A stretch of DNA of 64,000 nucleotides. It comes from DATMER01 sp035556715 (lineage in GTDB: Bacteria; Acidobacteriota; Thermoanaerobaculia; Multivoradales; UBA5704). Each line of letters starts with the position of its first letter. Positions within the stretch are counted from its first letter, which is position 1. The translations under genes were made by a program, and so were the position numbers. Positions 1 through 8,075 of this stretch are shown here, piece after piece. The stretch covers positions 19,268 through 83,267 of the forward strand of contig DATMER010000078.1 in assembly GCA_035556715.1 (NCBI GenBank), in the 5' to 3' direction. Below the pieces are notes generated by a model, which was given only the letters and a program-made list of their open reading frames with translations, did no database searches and was not told the origin of the DNA.

Positions 1-254
1 GTGCGCGAGAACACGTACTTTGGCACCGCGTTCATGAAGTCCGCGGTCTCGCCCGTAGCGGTGGTCCAGTGCGCCGCCATGCCCTCGTAAGTGCGGCGGC
101 CGAAGAGGAGCGCCTCCGCCTCCCGCCCCTGCTCGAGCGAGAATCGCTTGAGTTCATCCCCCCAGGCGTACTCGTGCCACTCGAGGTCCCACGGCTGCGG
201 ACCCTCGAACATGCCGTCCAGGGTCATCAAGTTCCACATGATGAGCTTGCCCAT
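1..254 (-). CDS. RibD C-terminal / dihydrofolate-reductase-like protein, partial
   Basis: The C-terminal part lies beyond the left edge of the window. The start is the ATG at 254, preceded by a strong AGGAGGAG ribosome site. The visible 84 residues begin MGKLIMWNLMTLDGMFEGP and continue through a FGRRTYEGMAAHW segment. This is the usual opening of small stand-alone RibD_C/DHFR-fold proteins of the YwjB/YyaP type (strand, TLDG loop, then GRxTYE/DGM). Members bind NAD(P)H and are presumed reductases, and substrates are generally unknown. Nothing in the neighbourhood suggests a folate or riboflavin role. The frame is open to the window edge, with no sign of decay. Confidence 0.75.
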   Translation of the reverse strand, partial: MGKLIMWNLMTLDGMFEGPQPWDLEWHEYAWGDELKRFSLEQGREAEALLFGRRTYEGMAAHWTTATGETADFMNAVPKYVFSR

Positions 255-384
255 GACTGCTCCTCCTGAGAGATAAGAAATTCAAACGTCCTTTCGGCCG
301 AGATTCGGTTCTAACGTGTTTCGCTTCACCGTGCGGAGGGCGAAGCCGGCCGTCCGGTGCAAGCGAAGGTTCTGCGCTGTTCAT

Positions 385-1140
385 TCAACCTGCGACCCAG
401 AAGTCCTTATTAGGACGTCGGCCTACCACAGACCTTTTAAAGACCACCTGATTGGGCAACAGTAAGTCCTTCGCTTTGCCTACATCGATGAAGTTGCAAG
501 CCAGAAGAGGTTCACCCCAAGTGGTTGCGGAAGTCCGCCAGCTAGCCCCAGGGTACTCAGACTGACAATAAAGAGAATGATGGAAGAGAGCCTTAGGCTC
601 GACGGAGCCATTATGGACATGAACCGTCGGAAAGAAAAGTCGGTTTGGCTCACGGGTTTGAAACTCAAGTGCCATTGGGTGAATGGTTTTTTCGCCGGCC
701 TTCAGCTTGAAAACTGCAAATCCGTAATCGGCGTACTGCGGCAGTTGACCCCAAATTTTTTCGGGGAGTCTGAATCGACCATCGAGCCGGATGAAATCCG
801 AGAGGGCGGGGACCCAGGAAGCCTCGAAGCTTCCTACCTCGTGAACTTTCAAAGTAGGCGCCGCAAGTCCTTTTGCACCCTCTGCGGAAATTGAGCGAGG
901 CCTGGGCTCCTCAAAACCTCGCGCCATATCCTTAAAAAAGAACGGATAGCTGGAGAGGTCAATGAAGGTAACGGCATCTTCCCCGGCTCCCAAAGATTTC
1001 GGTAGAGGCAGGATCATTGCGAGCTCGGCGTTGGCTTGGTACGTCATGGAGTAGACCAAAACCTGACTTGTCGGAGAGGTTTTTCGGACAAAAATATTGG
1101 TTCCCTCCACCGCCTTGACCGGTGATGAAAACATGCACAT
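385..1140 (-). CDS. Conserved hypothetical protein, 251 aa
   Basis: The start ATG at 1140 follows a good AGAGGAG site, and a second ATG lies two codons in. There is no signal peptide or membrane segment. The N-terminus (MCMFSSPVKAVEGTNIFVRK) runs into beta-rich sequence with an LAMILPLP segment, then a DLSSYPFFFKDM region and a WVPALSDF segment. I believe this resembles uncharacterised proteins of similar length in myxobacteria and planctomycetes that share the MCxFS...GTxIFaR and LPLP motifs, but I know no function for them. The gene is monocistronic, with 130 bp to the RibD_C-like gene. Its codon use is less GC-biased than that of the housekeeping genes to the right. Confidence 0.65.
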   Translation of the reverse strand: MCMFSSPVKAVEGTNIFVRKTSPTSQVLVYSMTYQANAELAMILPLPKSLGAGEDAVTFIDLSSYPFFFKDMARGFEEPRPRSISAEGAKGLAAPTLKVHEVGSFEASWVPALSDFIRLDGRFRLPEKIWGQLPQYADYGFAVFKLKAGEKTIHPMALEFQTREPNRLFFPTVHVHNGSVEPKALFHHSLYCQSEYPGASWRTSATTWGEPLLACNFIDVGKAKDLLLPNQVVFKRSVVGRRPNKDFWVAG

Positions 1141-1682
1141 TGGCTTACATCTCCTCTCTATGCTGTGTCTAGCGCCGAACCTTGGTGTGGCTCCGTGCCG
1201 CCGTCGTACGTAGAGGCCAGACTCGCGGTGCGCCGGTCAGCCTGCAACGTAATCTTCTATCGACAACAGTCCGGAGTGCAACAACTTCTAGAGTTTAAGT
1301 CCGCACTGGAGGGGAGTCAATCCAGGCCTCCAAGCCAGGTGCTCAGCCACTTCTCCCGAGATTCAGGGGTTCCGGCTTATACCAGCTTCCCAACTCAAGG
1401 CATCTTTCTTCCAGAAGAGGCTTACAACCGGAGTACGACATACCTCGGGCCGCGAAGGATGCACGCCGGAGGGGAATGGAACGTTATGCAATGATCATGG
1501 GCCGATAAGGCGGTGCAGCACCGCCGGGCTGCGGCAGAAACGACACGGAAGAAGACCCCTCCCCAACCCTCCCCTGCTGCGCAGGAGAGGGCGCCCCCGC
1601 CCTCGTGGCGGCAAAGTTAGTGCGTGTGGGTCAAGCCCTCTCCTAATAGGAGAAGGCTGTCAATCGGGAGTGTGACGAGGTA
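1141..1682. other. Intergenic region without a convincing gene
   Basis: About 540 bp. An open frame at 1165-1494 has no ribosome site, a GTG start and no recognisable sequence, so it is not annotated. From about 1553 to 1660 there is a degenerate copy of the window's CCCTCTCC/GGAGAGGG palindromic repeat (two short inverted pairs around CTGCGCAGGAGAGGG and CTAATAGGAGAAGG). It lies just downstream of the phosphatase gene, where it could also act as a transcription barrier. Confidence 0.5.
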
Positions 1683-2507
1683 CTAGAAGTCGAGCGCCCG
1701 GCAGAGCTCGTCCGCCAGGTTGCGGTTGCAGGAGAGGACCGGATCCCGGAACCCGGGCTCGAGCGGGGTGTTCCAGCGGGTAAGGAAGAGGCCGCCCGCC
1801 TCTTCGAGGATCGGCTTCAGGGCGGCCACGTCGTGGAGGGCCACGCTGCCTTCGATCATGGCGTCGCACCGTCCCTCGGCCACCAGGACGTGCCCCCACC
1901 AGTCGCCGAAGCCGCGGGTGCGGCCGGCGCGGGCCACCAGGTCGGAGAAGGGTTTCCACATCCCTGCGCGCTGGATGTGAGCCAGGCCGCCGTGCACCAG
2001 GAAGGCCTGCCCGAGGTCGCGCACCTGGCTGACCCGGAGGCGGCGGTCGCAGCAGCTCGCGAAGTCGGTGCCCGGGCCGGCGAACGCTCCCTGTCCGAGC
2101 GCGGCCCACCAGGTCTCGCCCTCTCCCAGGGCCGGGGCGTGGACCACGCCGAGCACGATCTCGCCGTCGAGCTGCAGGCCGATCAGGGTGGCGAACCAGG
2201 GCAGGCCGGCCACGAAGTTCCGGGTGCCGTCCAGGGGATCGATGATCCAGCGGTCGCGCTCGTCCCCCTCCTGCCCCAGCTCCTCGCCGAGGAAGCCGAG
2301 CCCGGGGGCCTCCTGGTGGAGGGCCTCGCGGATCGCCTCCTCGGCCAGGCGGTCGGCGCGCGTGACTGGAGAGGAGTCCTCCTTGAGCTGCACGGTCAGG
2401 CCAGGGGAGCGGAAGTGCTCGCGATGGATCTCACCCGCGAGCCGGCAGGCTTCGAGAGCGGCTTCCAGGTGATGCTGCCAATCAAATCCCGAAATAGGAT
2501 CAGGCAT
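1683..2507 (-). CDS. Inositol monophosphatase family phosphatase (possible histidinol-phosphatase)
   Basis: Mg-dependent sugar/polyol phosphatase of the IMPase fold, about 274 aa. Family signatures are in order: GEE near residue 80, the metal-binding signature WIIDPLDGTRNF near 100, and the C-terminal WGHVLVAEGRCDAMIE motif. Substrate cannot be read from sequence. Stand-alone members in non-enteric bacteria are often HisN-type histidinol-phosphatases or broad inositol phosphatases. Start choice is uncertain: ATG at 2507 is preferred because the family helix begins about 10 residues later, with an ATG at 2522 and a TTG at 2534 as alternatives. None has a strong ribosome site. It follows the RluA-family gene by about 36 bp on the same strand, so co-transcription is likely. 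Confidence 0.85.
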   Translation of the reverse strand: MPDPISGFDWQHHLEAALEACRLAGEIHREHFRSPGLTVQLKEDSSPVTRADRLAEEAIREALHQEAPGLGFLGEELGQEGDERDRWIIDPLDGTRNFVAGLPWFATLIGLQLDGEIVLGVVHAPALGEGETWWAALGQGAFAGPGTDFASCCDRRLRVSQVRDLGQAFLVHGGLAHIQRAGMWKPFSDLVARAGRTRGFGDWWGHVLVAEGRCDAMIEGSVALHDVAALKPILEEAGGLFLTRWNTPLEPGFRDPVLSCNRNLADELCRALDF

Positions 2508-2543
2508 CGCTGATTTCCGCATTTTCGCGCCCAAGTCTACATC

Positions 2544-3212
2544 TCACCCCTCCGGCACCGGAAGCCCCATGGCGCGCAGGGGGCCGGCCAGGTCCTCGGG
2601 GACTGGGGCGAAAAGACGGAGGGGACGGCCGTTCCCCGGGTGGACGACCTCCAGCTCCAGGGCATGGAGGGCGAGCCGGTGGAGGCCGAAGCGCTCGCGG
2701 AAGAGCCGGTTGTGCTCCCCCTTGCCGTAGCGGACGTCCCCGATCAGCGGATGGCTGGCGTGCTTGAGGTGCCGGCGGATCTGGTGCAGTCGTCCGGTGC
2801 GGGGGACGGCCTCCACCAGGGCATAGCGCTCGAACGTGCCCAGCCTCCGGATCTCGGTGACCGCTGGAACCCGGGGTCCGTCCGGAGCGCGGGGGACCGG
2901 ATGGTCGATGACCATCTCTTCCGGGGGGATGCCGCGGACCAGGGCGAGGTAGCGCTTGCGGACCGCGCCGCTCTCGAACTGCTCCTGAAGCCCGCGGGCC
3001 GTGTCGGGATCGAGGGCCAGGACGAGCACCCCGCTGGTGCTCCGGTCCAGCCGGTGGACGGGATGGACGTGCCGCCCGATCTGGTCCCGGAGCACGTTGA
3101 GGACGGTGTACCGCTCCTGGGACCACCCGCGGTGGACCGCCATGCCCGAGGGTTTGTCCACGGCGGCGAGGCTGTCGTCGTGGTGGAGGAGGTGGAGGAT
3201 TGGGGCGGGCAT
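2544..3212 (-). CDS. RluA-family pseudouridine synthase (TruC-like)
   Basis: Converts uridine to pseudouridine in structured RNA. The catalytic motif HRLDRSTSG, containing the catalytic Asp, lies near residue 55. The following RTGRLHQIRRHLKHASHPLIGD block is the conserved RluA-family substrate/phosphate region (residues about 138-160). There is no S4 RNA-binding domain, and at 222 aa it matches the short TruC-like group (tRNA U65) rather than RluD or RluC. Specificity remains an inference. It starts 40 bp from the divergent DUF748 gene and is upstream of the IMPase gene. Confidence 0.85.
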   Translation of the reverse strand: MPAPILHLLHHDDSLAAVDKPSGMAVHRGWSQERYTVLNVLRDQIGRHVHPVHRLDRSTSGVLVLALDPDTARGLQEQFESGAVRKRYLALVRGIPPEEMVIDHPVPRAPDGPRVPAVTEIRRLGTFERYALVEAVPRTGRLHQIRRHLKHASHPLIGDVRYGKGEHNRLFRERFGLHRLALHALELEVVHPGNGRPLRLFAPVPEDLAGPLRAMGLPVPEG

Positions 3213-3252
3213 GGTGGCAAACGGCTTGCTTCTACTCTATTCCGGAGGCGGT

Positions 3253-4896
3253 ATGGCAGTACTACCGAAGGAAAAATATCGAGAGGAGGGGCCGCCCGAG
3301 CCCGAAGAGCCGCAAGAGAGCCCCAGGGACATCGAACCCCGTGGCCAACGCAAGCTGCTCTGGGTCCTGCTTGCCGCGAGCCTCGCCCTCCTGATCCTCT
3401 TCATCGCCAGCCATTTCGACGAGTACCTCCGGCGGACCCTCGAAGCGAAGGTCAACCAGCGGCTCAAGGGCTACACGGTCAGCATCGGGCACGCGCATCT
3501 GAGCCCCTTCGGGCTGTCGCTCACCCTGGAGCGGCTCGTCATCCGGCAGCAGGGCAACCCCCAGCCGCCGGTCGCGGCCCTGCCCAAGCTGACCGCCAGC
3601 GTCGAGTGGCGGGAGATCCTGCGCGGCCATCTCGTGGCCGATGCTGTCTTCGACCGTCCCCGCGTGCATGTCAACCTGGCACAGCTCCGCAAGGAGGACC
3701 AAGATGAGGTCGAGGTCGAGGACCGCGGATGGCAAGAGGCCCTGGAGTCGATCTACCCGCTCAAATTCAACATGATCCAGGTGCGGAACGGAGACCTCGT
3801 CTACATCGACGAGGATCCCGACCGCCCCCTCCACATCTCGCGCTGGAACTTCGCGGCGGCGAACATCCGCAATGTCCGCACGCCGGAGCGGGTGTATCCC
3901 TCCTCGATCCACTCGGACGGCATCATCTTCGAAACCGGCCGCGGTGTCCTCGACGGCCACGCCAACTTCCTGGCCGAGCCGTATCCCGCGTTCCAGGCGA
4001 AATACCGGGTCGAGAACGTCCCGCTCGAGCGCCTGCGGCCGATCGGCAGCCGGGCGAACCTGACCGTTCGAGGCGGCGCCCTGTCCTCTCATGGTGACTT
4101 CGAGTACGGCCCGAAGCACAAGGACGTCCACATCGCCGACGTCACGGTCCGGAAGCTCCGGCTCGACTACACCCACGGCTCGGCCACGACCTCCGCAGAC
4201 GAGAAGATCGCGGAGGTTTCCGAGGACCCGACGCCCGAGGTGCCGGTGCGGATCGATCGTTTCGAGGTCGAGGACGGCCGGATCGGCCTGGTCAGTTGGG
4301 CGAAGGACCGGCGCTTCCGCGTCTTCGTCGACGACACGGACTTCACGGTGACGAACATCTCCAGCGGTTTCCGCAAGGGGCCGGCCAAGGCGATCGTCAC
4401 CGGGAAGCTCATGGGGAGCGGAGCCTTGAGCGGCCACGCCACCTTCCGCGACGACCGGAAGGGTCCGGACTTCACCATCACGGCCCAGGTCGAAGGCGCG
4501 AGCCTGCCGTCGATCAACGAGCTCCTGCGTGCCTACGGCAAGTTCGACGTGGTTTCGGGCACCTTCTCGGTCTACTCCGAGGTCAAGGTCAGCAACGGCC
4601 GCATCGACGGCTACGTCAAGCCGCTGTTCAAGGACGTCAAGGTCTACAGCCCGGAGCAGGACAAGAAGAAGCCGGTGCTCAAGAAGCTCTATGAGAAGGT
4701 CGTGGGCGGGCTCTCCCACGTGCTGGAGAACCGGCCGCGCGATCAGGTCGCCACGGTCGCGGACATCTCGGGCACGGTCGACGACCCCAACACCGGCACC
4801 TGGCCGATCATCGTGCGCCTGGTCTCGAATGCGTTCGTGAAAGCCATCCTGCCCGGGTTCGTGCGGGAGCACGAGGCCGCGGGCAAGAAGCGCTGA
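3253..4896 (+). CDS. AsmA-like / DUF748 envelope protein
   Basis: 547 aa. The frame is open far upstream, but the ATG at 3253 with its GGAGG site is the convincing start. A Lys/Arg-rich cytoplasmic tail (residues 1-45) precedes one membrane segment (WVLLAASLALLILFIAS, about 48-65), then a long beta-rich extracytoplasmic domain. The HLSPFGLSLTLERLVI block just after the anchor and repeated DVHIADVTVRKLRL-type strands are typical of DUF748/AsmA-like bridge proteins, which span the periplasm and are implicated in phospholipid or envelope traffic. The gene runs convergently into ogt with only 3 bp between stops. Function of this protein is inferred from family only. Confidence 0.8.
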   Translation: MAVLPKEKYREEGPPEPEEPQESPRDIEPRGQRKLLWVLLAASLALLILFIASHFDEYLRRTLEAKVNQRLKGYTVSIGHAHLSPFGLSLTLERLVIRQQGNPQPPVAALPKLTASVEWREILRGHLVADAVFDRPRVHVNLAQLRKEDQDEVEVEDRGWQEALESIYPLKFNMIQVRNGDLVYIDEDPDRPLHISRWNFAAANIRNVRTPERVYPSSIHSDGIIFETGRGVLDGHANFLAEPYPAFQAKYRVENVPLERLRPIGSRANLTVRGGALSSHGDFEYGPKHKDVHIADVTVRKLRLDYTHGSATTSADEKIAEVSEDPTPEVPVRIDRFEVEDGRIGLVSWAKDRRFRVFVDDTDFTVTNISSGFRKGPAKAIVTGKLMGSGALSGHATFRDDRKGPDFTITAQVEGASLPSINELLRAYGKFDVVSGTFSVYSEVKVSNGRIDGYVKPLFKDVKVYSPEQDKKKPVLKKLYEKVVGGLSHVLENRPRDQVATVADISGTVDDPNTGTWPIIVRLVSNAFVKAILPGFVREHEAAGKKR

Positions 4897-4899
4897 GCG

Positions 4900-5487
4900 T
4901 CAGAGAGGCTCGCCGTCGAGCTCGGGGCGGCTCTCCATCGCCAGGAGCCAGCGCTTGCGGTCTGCTCCCCCGATGTAGCTTCCGGACCCGCCCTTGTGGG
5001 TGACCACCCGGTGGCAGGGGATGAGGATGGGGATCGGGTTCTCCAGCAGGATCGAAAGCACCTGCCGGTAGGCTTCGGGCCGGCCCACGGCCTCGGCGAT
5101 CCCCTGGTAGGTGCGCGTCCTGCCGTACGGGATCTTGCAGGTCTCCTTGAGCACCCGCCGGGCCAGATTGTCCAGACCGCACGGAGTCAGATCGAAATCG
5201 ATCTCGGTCTTGCGCCGTGCCCCGGCGAAGTACTCGGAGAGGCGGCCGAAGATCTCGTCCAGGGTGTCGGACCCTGCGAGCTTGTGCAGAGGCTTGAAGC
5301 GCGCGCGGTCGTCCCCCGCGGGGTCGATCCTCAGCCTCGTGACGACGGTCCCCTGCAGCTCCAGCCCGAGCGGGCCGATCGGAGAGGGCATCAGGACGCT
5401 CAACGGCTCGGCCGCAGTGTCTGCCGGGTGTGCCGGCTGCCCAGCCTGCGGCGCCGGAGCGGCGCTTCCCTCCTGAAACTCTGGCAT
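4900..5487 (-). CDS. ogt: Methylated-DNA--protein-cysteine methyltransferase
   Basis: Suicide repair enzyme that removes alkyl groups from O6-alkylguanine onto its own cysteine. The active site PCHRVV is near residue 160, preceded by the helix-turn-helix and Arg finger region (PYGRTRTYQGIAEAVGRP) and followed by GSGSYIGGADRKRWLLAME, all at family spacing. The N-terminal domain is short, giving 195 aa from the ATG at 5487. An in-frame extension to 5619 lacks family similarity and was dropped. The ribosome site is weak. There is no AraC-type HTH, so this is Ogt rather than Ada. Confidence 0.92.
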   Translation of the reverse strand: MPEFQEGSAAPAPQAGQPAHPADTAAEPLSVLMPSPIGPLGLELQGTVVTRLRIDPAGDDRARFKPLHKLAGSDTLDEIFGRLSEYFAGARRKTEIDFDLTPCGLDNLARRVLKETCKIPYGRTRTYQGIAEAVGRPEAYRQVLSILLENPIPILIPCHRVVTHKGGSGSYIGGADRKRWLLAMESRPELDGEPL

Positions 5488-5664
5488 GGTGAAAATAGGG
5501 TAGCGCAAGGACTCGGACCTGACAACCGAAATCCATGCCCCCTCCCGGCACCCCTGATGACTGTTTTTCCCGGAACCGGTACCGCAGACCCGTAGGCCTG
5601 TGGCGGCCGGAGAAAACATCTCACCGCCGAAGGGAATTTAGGTTCCGTCTGCAAACCACTCAAG

Positions 5665-5708
5665 AACAATGACTTACGCTTGATAAGTACACCCGCTCCC
5701 GTTAGATT
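5665..5708 (+). promoter_or_regulatory. Promoter with conserved upstream element, leaderless XRE gene
   Basis: The 18-mer AACAATGACTTACGCTTG (5665-5682) runs into -35 TTGATA (5680-5685), a 17-bp spacer and -10 TAGATT (5703-5708). The GTG start codon follows six bases later at 5715, so the predicted transcript would begin at or next to the start codon. The same 18-mer with 16 of 18 identities, in the same register to the -35, precedes the second XRE gene at 7543. ACTTA...TAAGT around 5671-5689 forms a small dyad. Confidence 0.6.
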
Positions 5709-5714
5709 TGCCGC

Positions 5715-6215
5715 GTGGAACAGTTCGCCTTTGTCGGGGAGACGCTCCGCCGCCTGCGGAAGGAGAAGGGCAAGACCCTGGAGAGGCTCGGGGAGGAGGC
5801 CGGGCTTGGCCGTGGACAGCTCTCGCGCATCGAGAACGGACGGCAGGAGGCGACCCTGGCCACGCTGTCCAAGATCCTCGATTCGCAGGGGGTGACGCGG
5901 CGCGAGTTCTTCCGCCGGTATGACCTGGTCGAGACCGAGGCGCTCGCCAACGAGCGCGCCGGGACCGACGAGCCGGACGAGGCCGCCCTGTCGGGACCCT
6001 GGCCCGAGGAGATCTCCGCGGTCCTCGGCAAGGTGGAATCCTTCGTGCAGACGACGTTCCACGGGATGAAACCGGTCGCACAGGGGGCGGTGGAGATCGG
6101 CGACGTGGTGGTCCTCTTCCGGGTCATGCCGAAGCGCGCTCCGGAAAGCGCCGAAGAAGAGCAGGACACCGAGCCCGCGCCGGCCCCTCGCAGACGGAAG
6201 AAGAAGCGCTCGTAG
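5715..6215 (+). CDS. XRE-family transcriptional regulator, 166 aa
   Basis: An N-terminal helix-turn-helix (residues about 6-60: VGETLRRLRKEKGKTLERLG, then GLGRGQLSRIENGRQE) is followed by a linker, a helical region with LGKVESFVQTTFHG, and a basic Arg/Lys C-terminus. Such proteins bind operator DNA as dimers; the ligand is unknown. GTG start at 5715 with no Shine-Dalgarno, consistent with a leaderless mRNA. The TAG stop lies inside a palindromic repeat (6212-6269). The next gene in the same direction is the M24-like protein, and a second XRE gene with the same promoter design follows it, suggesting a shared or cross-regulated circuit. Confidence 0.85.
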   Translation: MEQFAFVGETLRRLRKEKGKTLERLGEEAGLGRGQLSRIENGRQEATLATLSKILDSQGVTRREFFRRYDLVETEALANERAGTDEPDEAALSGPWPEEISAVLGKVESFVQTTFHGMKPVAQGAVEIGDVVVLFRVMPKRAPESAEEEQDTEPAPAPRRRKKKRS

Positions 6216-6269
6216 GGGCGGCCCTCGTGGCCGCCCTCCATCCAGGGCACCCACAAGGGGTGCCCCTAC
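6212..6269. repeat. Palindromic intergenic repeat with two internal hairpins
   Basis: Ends GTAGGGGC / GCCCCTAC are inverted. Inside are two perfect hairpins, GGGCGGCC-ctcgt-GGCCGCCC and GGGCACCC-acaa-GGGGTGCCC. This is a REP-like arrangement. The XRE gene's TAG stop (6213-6215) is formed by the left end of the repeat. Confidence 0.7.
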
Positions 6270-6332
6270 ACAGGGGATGGAGACCTGACAGGCACCGAGA
6301 TCGACGAGAAAACCGAGCGGCTGGTCCGCTGG

Positions 6333-7406
6333 ATGAAGGAGCGCGGGGGAGTGGGGGGCGTGCTCCTCGGCACCCGGCCCGGCTTCGCCTGGATCACCGG
6401 CGGGCGGGAGAGCGGGATCGACCTGTCCCGCGAATCGGGGGTGGCCGCCGTCCTCGTCGCCGCCGACGGCCGCCGCTTCCTCCTCGCCAACAACATCGAG
6501 ATGCGCCGGTTCTTGGAGGAGGACCTGGCCGGCCAGGGATACGCGCCCGTCGAGCTGCCCTGGACCGAGGAGCAGGCGGACCCGGGGTGGACCCCCGCAA
6601 TCGCCGCGCTCGCCCGCGAGGTGGCCGGTTCCGCCGTCGTCACCGACTCCGGTGATTTCGGAAAGGAGCTGGCCCGCCTTCGCTACCGCCTGACGGGCGC
6701 CGAGATCGAGCGCTTCCGCGACCTGGGGCGGGACGCGGGCGTGGCTCTGGGAGAGGTCTGCCGCGGGCTGGAGCCCGGGTTGACCGAGCGGGAGATCGGC
6801 CGGAGGGCGGTGGAGGCCCTGGCCCAGCGCGGGGCAGAGACCGTGGTGCTGCTGGTCGCGGCGGGCGACCGGATCGCCCGCTACCGCCATCCCCCGCCCA
6901 CGGACCATCGGTGGAAGCGGGATGGTGTCATGATCGTGGTCTGCGCCCGGCGGTCTGGCCTGGTCGTGGCCCTCACCCGCATCCTCTGGGCGGGACCCGT
7001 GCCCGGCGAGATCCAGCGGCGCACCCGGGCCGCGGCCGAGGTCAACGCCCGGCTCCTGGCCGCGACGCGACCCGGGGTCCTGGGCCGGGAGCTGTTCGCC
7101 GTGGCCGCCCGGGCCTACGAGGAGCTCGGGTTCCCTGGCGAGGAGCGTCTCCATCACCAGGGAGGGCCGTGCGGCTACCTGTCCCGGGACTGGATCGCCC
7201 ACCCCGGGTGCGAGGAGGCGGTGGAGGCGCCTCAGGCTTTCGCGTGGAACCCCTCGGTCACTGGCACCAAGGTCGAGGAGACCTGGATTGTCTCGGAGCG
7301 TTCGATCGAGGGGATCACGGCCACGCCGGGTTGGCCCTCCCTGGAGGTCGGGGTGGAGGGCCGGAGCGTCTCATTCCCCGGTGTTGCCTCCATGGGAAGT
7401 TTTTAG
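6333..7406 (+). CDS. M24 (creatinase/aminopeptidase-P fold) homologue, probably non-peptidase
   Basis: About 357 aa with the two-domain pita-bread layout: an N-terminal creatinase-like domain (residues 1-125) and a C-terminal M24 domain starting at RLTGAEIERFRDLGRDAGVA. Active M24 peptidases need two Asp, one His and two Glu ligands. Here the first-Asp region reads VMIVVCARRSGLVVALTRIL with no Asp, while a His remains in HHQGGPCGYLSRDW and a Glu in VEETWIV. It is therefore unlikely to bind two metals. Such proteins are sometimes labelled VapB-like or Xaa-Pro aminopeptidase-like. The true start may lie upstream, since homologous-looking sequence (TEIDEKTERLVRW) is open in frame back to about 6285 but has no ATG. 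It lies between two XRE genes. Confidence 0.75.
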   Translation: MKERGGVGGVLLGTRPGFAWITGGRESGIDLSRESGVAAVLVAADGRRFLLANNIEMRRFLEEDLAGQGYAPVELPWTEEQADPGWTPAIAALAREVAGSAVVTDSGDFGKELARLRYRLTGAEIERFRDLGRDAGVALGEVCRGLEPGLTEREIGRRAVEALAQRGAETVVLLVAAGDRIARYRHPPPTDHRWKRDGVMIVVCARRSGLVVALTRILWAGPVPGEIQRRTRAAAEVNARLLAATRPGVLGRELFAVAARAYEELGFPGEERLHHQGGPCGYLSRDWIAHPGCEEAVEAPQAFAWNPSVTGTKVEETWIVSERSIEGITATPGWPSLEVGVEGRSVSFPGVASMGSF

Positions 7407-7525
7407 CTCCTCCACTTTCCTTGTCGTGGCCGTTTCCGGCATGGTTTTGTCCTCATCCGGGGACAGGCGATGGGGCCGCGCTCCTCCAGGCGCCAGAAGT
7501 GGCCGGCAGGGCCTCCTGGACTCAT

Positions 7526-7586
7526 AGCGTAAGTGACGTATAAACAATAACTTAGGCTTGCGCCGCGCACGTCCTGCCAGTACATT
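7526..7586 (+). promoter_or_regulatory. Promoter with conserved upstream element, second leaderless XRE gene
   Basis: AACAATAACTTAGGCTTG (7543-7560) matches the element at 5665-5682 in 16 of 18 positions. The -35 (TTGCGC, 7558-7563), 17-bp spacer and -10 (TACATT, 7581-7586) sit in the same register, and the ATG starts six bases after the -10. An inverted half site GCGTAAGT at 7527-7534 faces ACTTAGGC, giving a plausible operator dyad. Confidence 0.6.
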
Positions 7587-7592
7587 TCCCGC

Positions 7593-8075
7593 ATGGGAAT
7601 GTTTGTGAATCTGGGGAGGACCCTCAGTCTTCTGAGGGAGCTGAGGGGCAAGAGCCAGGCCTGGGTGGCCCGGGAAGCCGGGATCGGGAAGAGCCAGCTC
7701 TCGAAGTACGAGAACGGCAAGGAGCTGCCCAAGCTCGACTCGCTGGAGAAGGTCCTGAACGTCCTCGAAGTCGGGCACTTCGAGTTCTTCTACACGCTGT
7801 ACCTGGTGGACCGGCGCGCGTCTGACCTCGATCGCAGCCCGCGGAGCAGCGGTCCGGGGGATTCGAGGGACCCGAGGGACGACATCTCGATGGACGACGA
7901 GCCCGCCTACCTGCCTCCCCCCTTCAAGGGGCACCCCCTGCTCTCGGAGGCCACGGATGAGGCGTTCACCCGGGTCTTCGCCGACCTGCTGGTCCTCTAC
8001 CGCCGGGTCTTCGAGCAGGTCGTGCTGTCGGGGTCGAACCGGGCGAGCGACGTCAAGGCTCCGGCGCCACCCTGA
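7593..8075 (+). CDS. XRE-family transcriptional regulator, 160 aa
   Basis: An N-terminal helix-turn-helix (LGRTLSLLRELRGKSQAWVA, then GIGKSQLSKYENGKELPK, residues 6-52) with the classical LEKVLNVLEV third helix is followed by a low-complexity acidic linker and a helical tail (DEAFTRVFADLLVLYRRVFE). Its architecture and promoter match the XRE gene at 5715, so the two are likely paralogues. The 3' end overlaps the convergent DUF3891 gene by 23 bp. Confidence 0.85.
   Translation: MGMFVNLGRTLSLLRELRGKSQAWVAREAGIGKSQLSKYENGKELPKLDSLEKVLNVLEVGHFEFFYTLYLVDRRASDLDRSPRSSGPGDSRDPRDDISMDDEPAYLPPPFKGHPLLSEATDEAFTRVFADLLVLYRRVFEQVVLSGSNRASDVKAPAPP

Noticed and set aside
1165..1494. Plus-strand frame of 109 aa
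   Set aside because: GTG start without a ribosome site, no similarity, and composition of non-coding DNA.
4900..5619. N-terminal extension of Ogt to 5619
   Set aside because: The extra 44 residues lack family similarity and the upstream start has no ribosome site.
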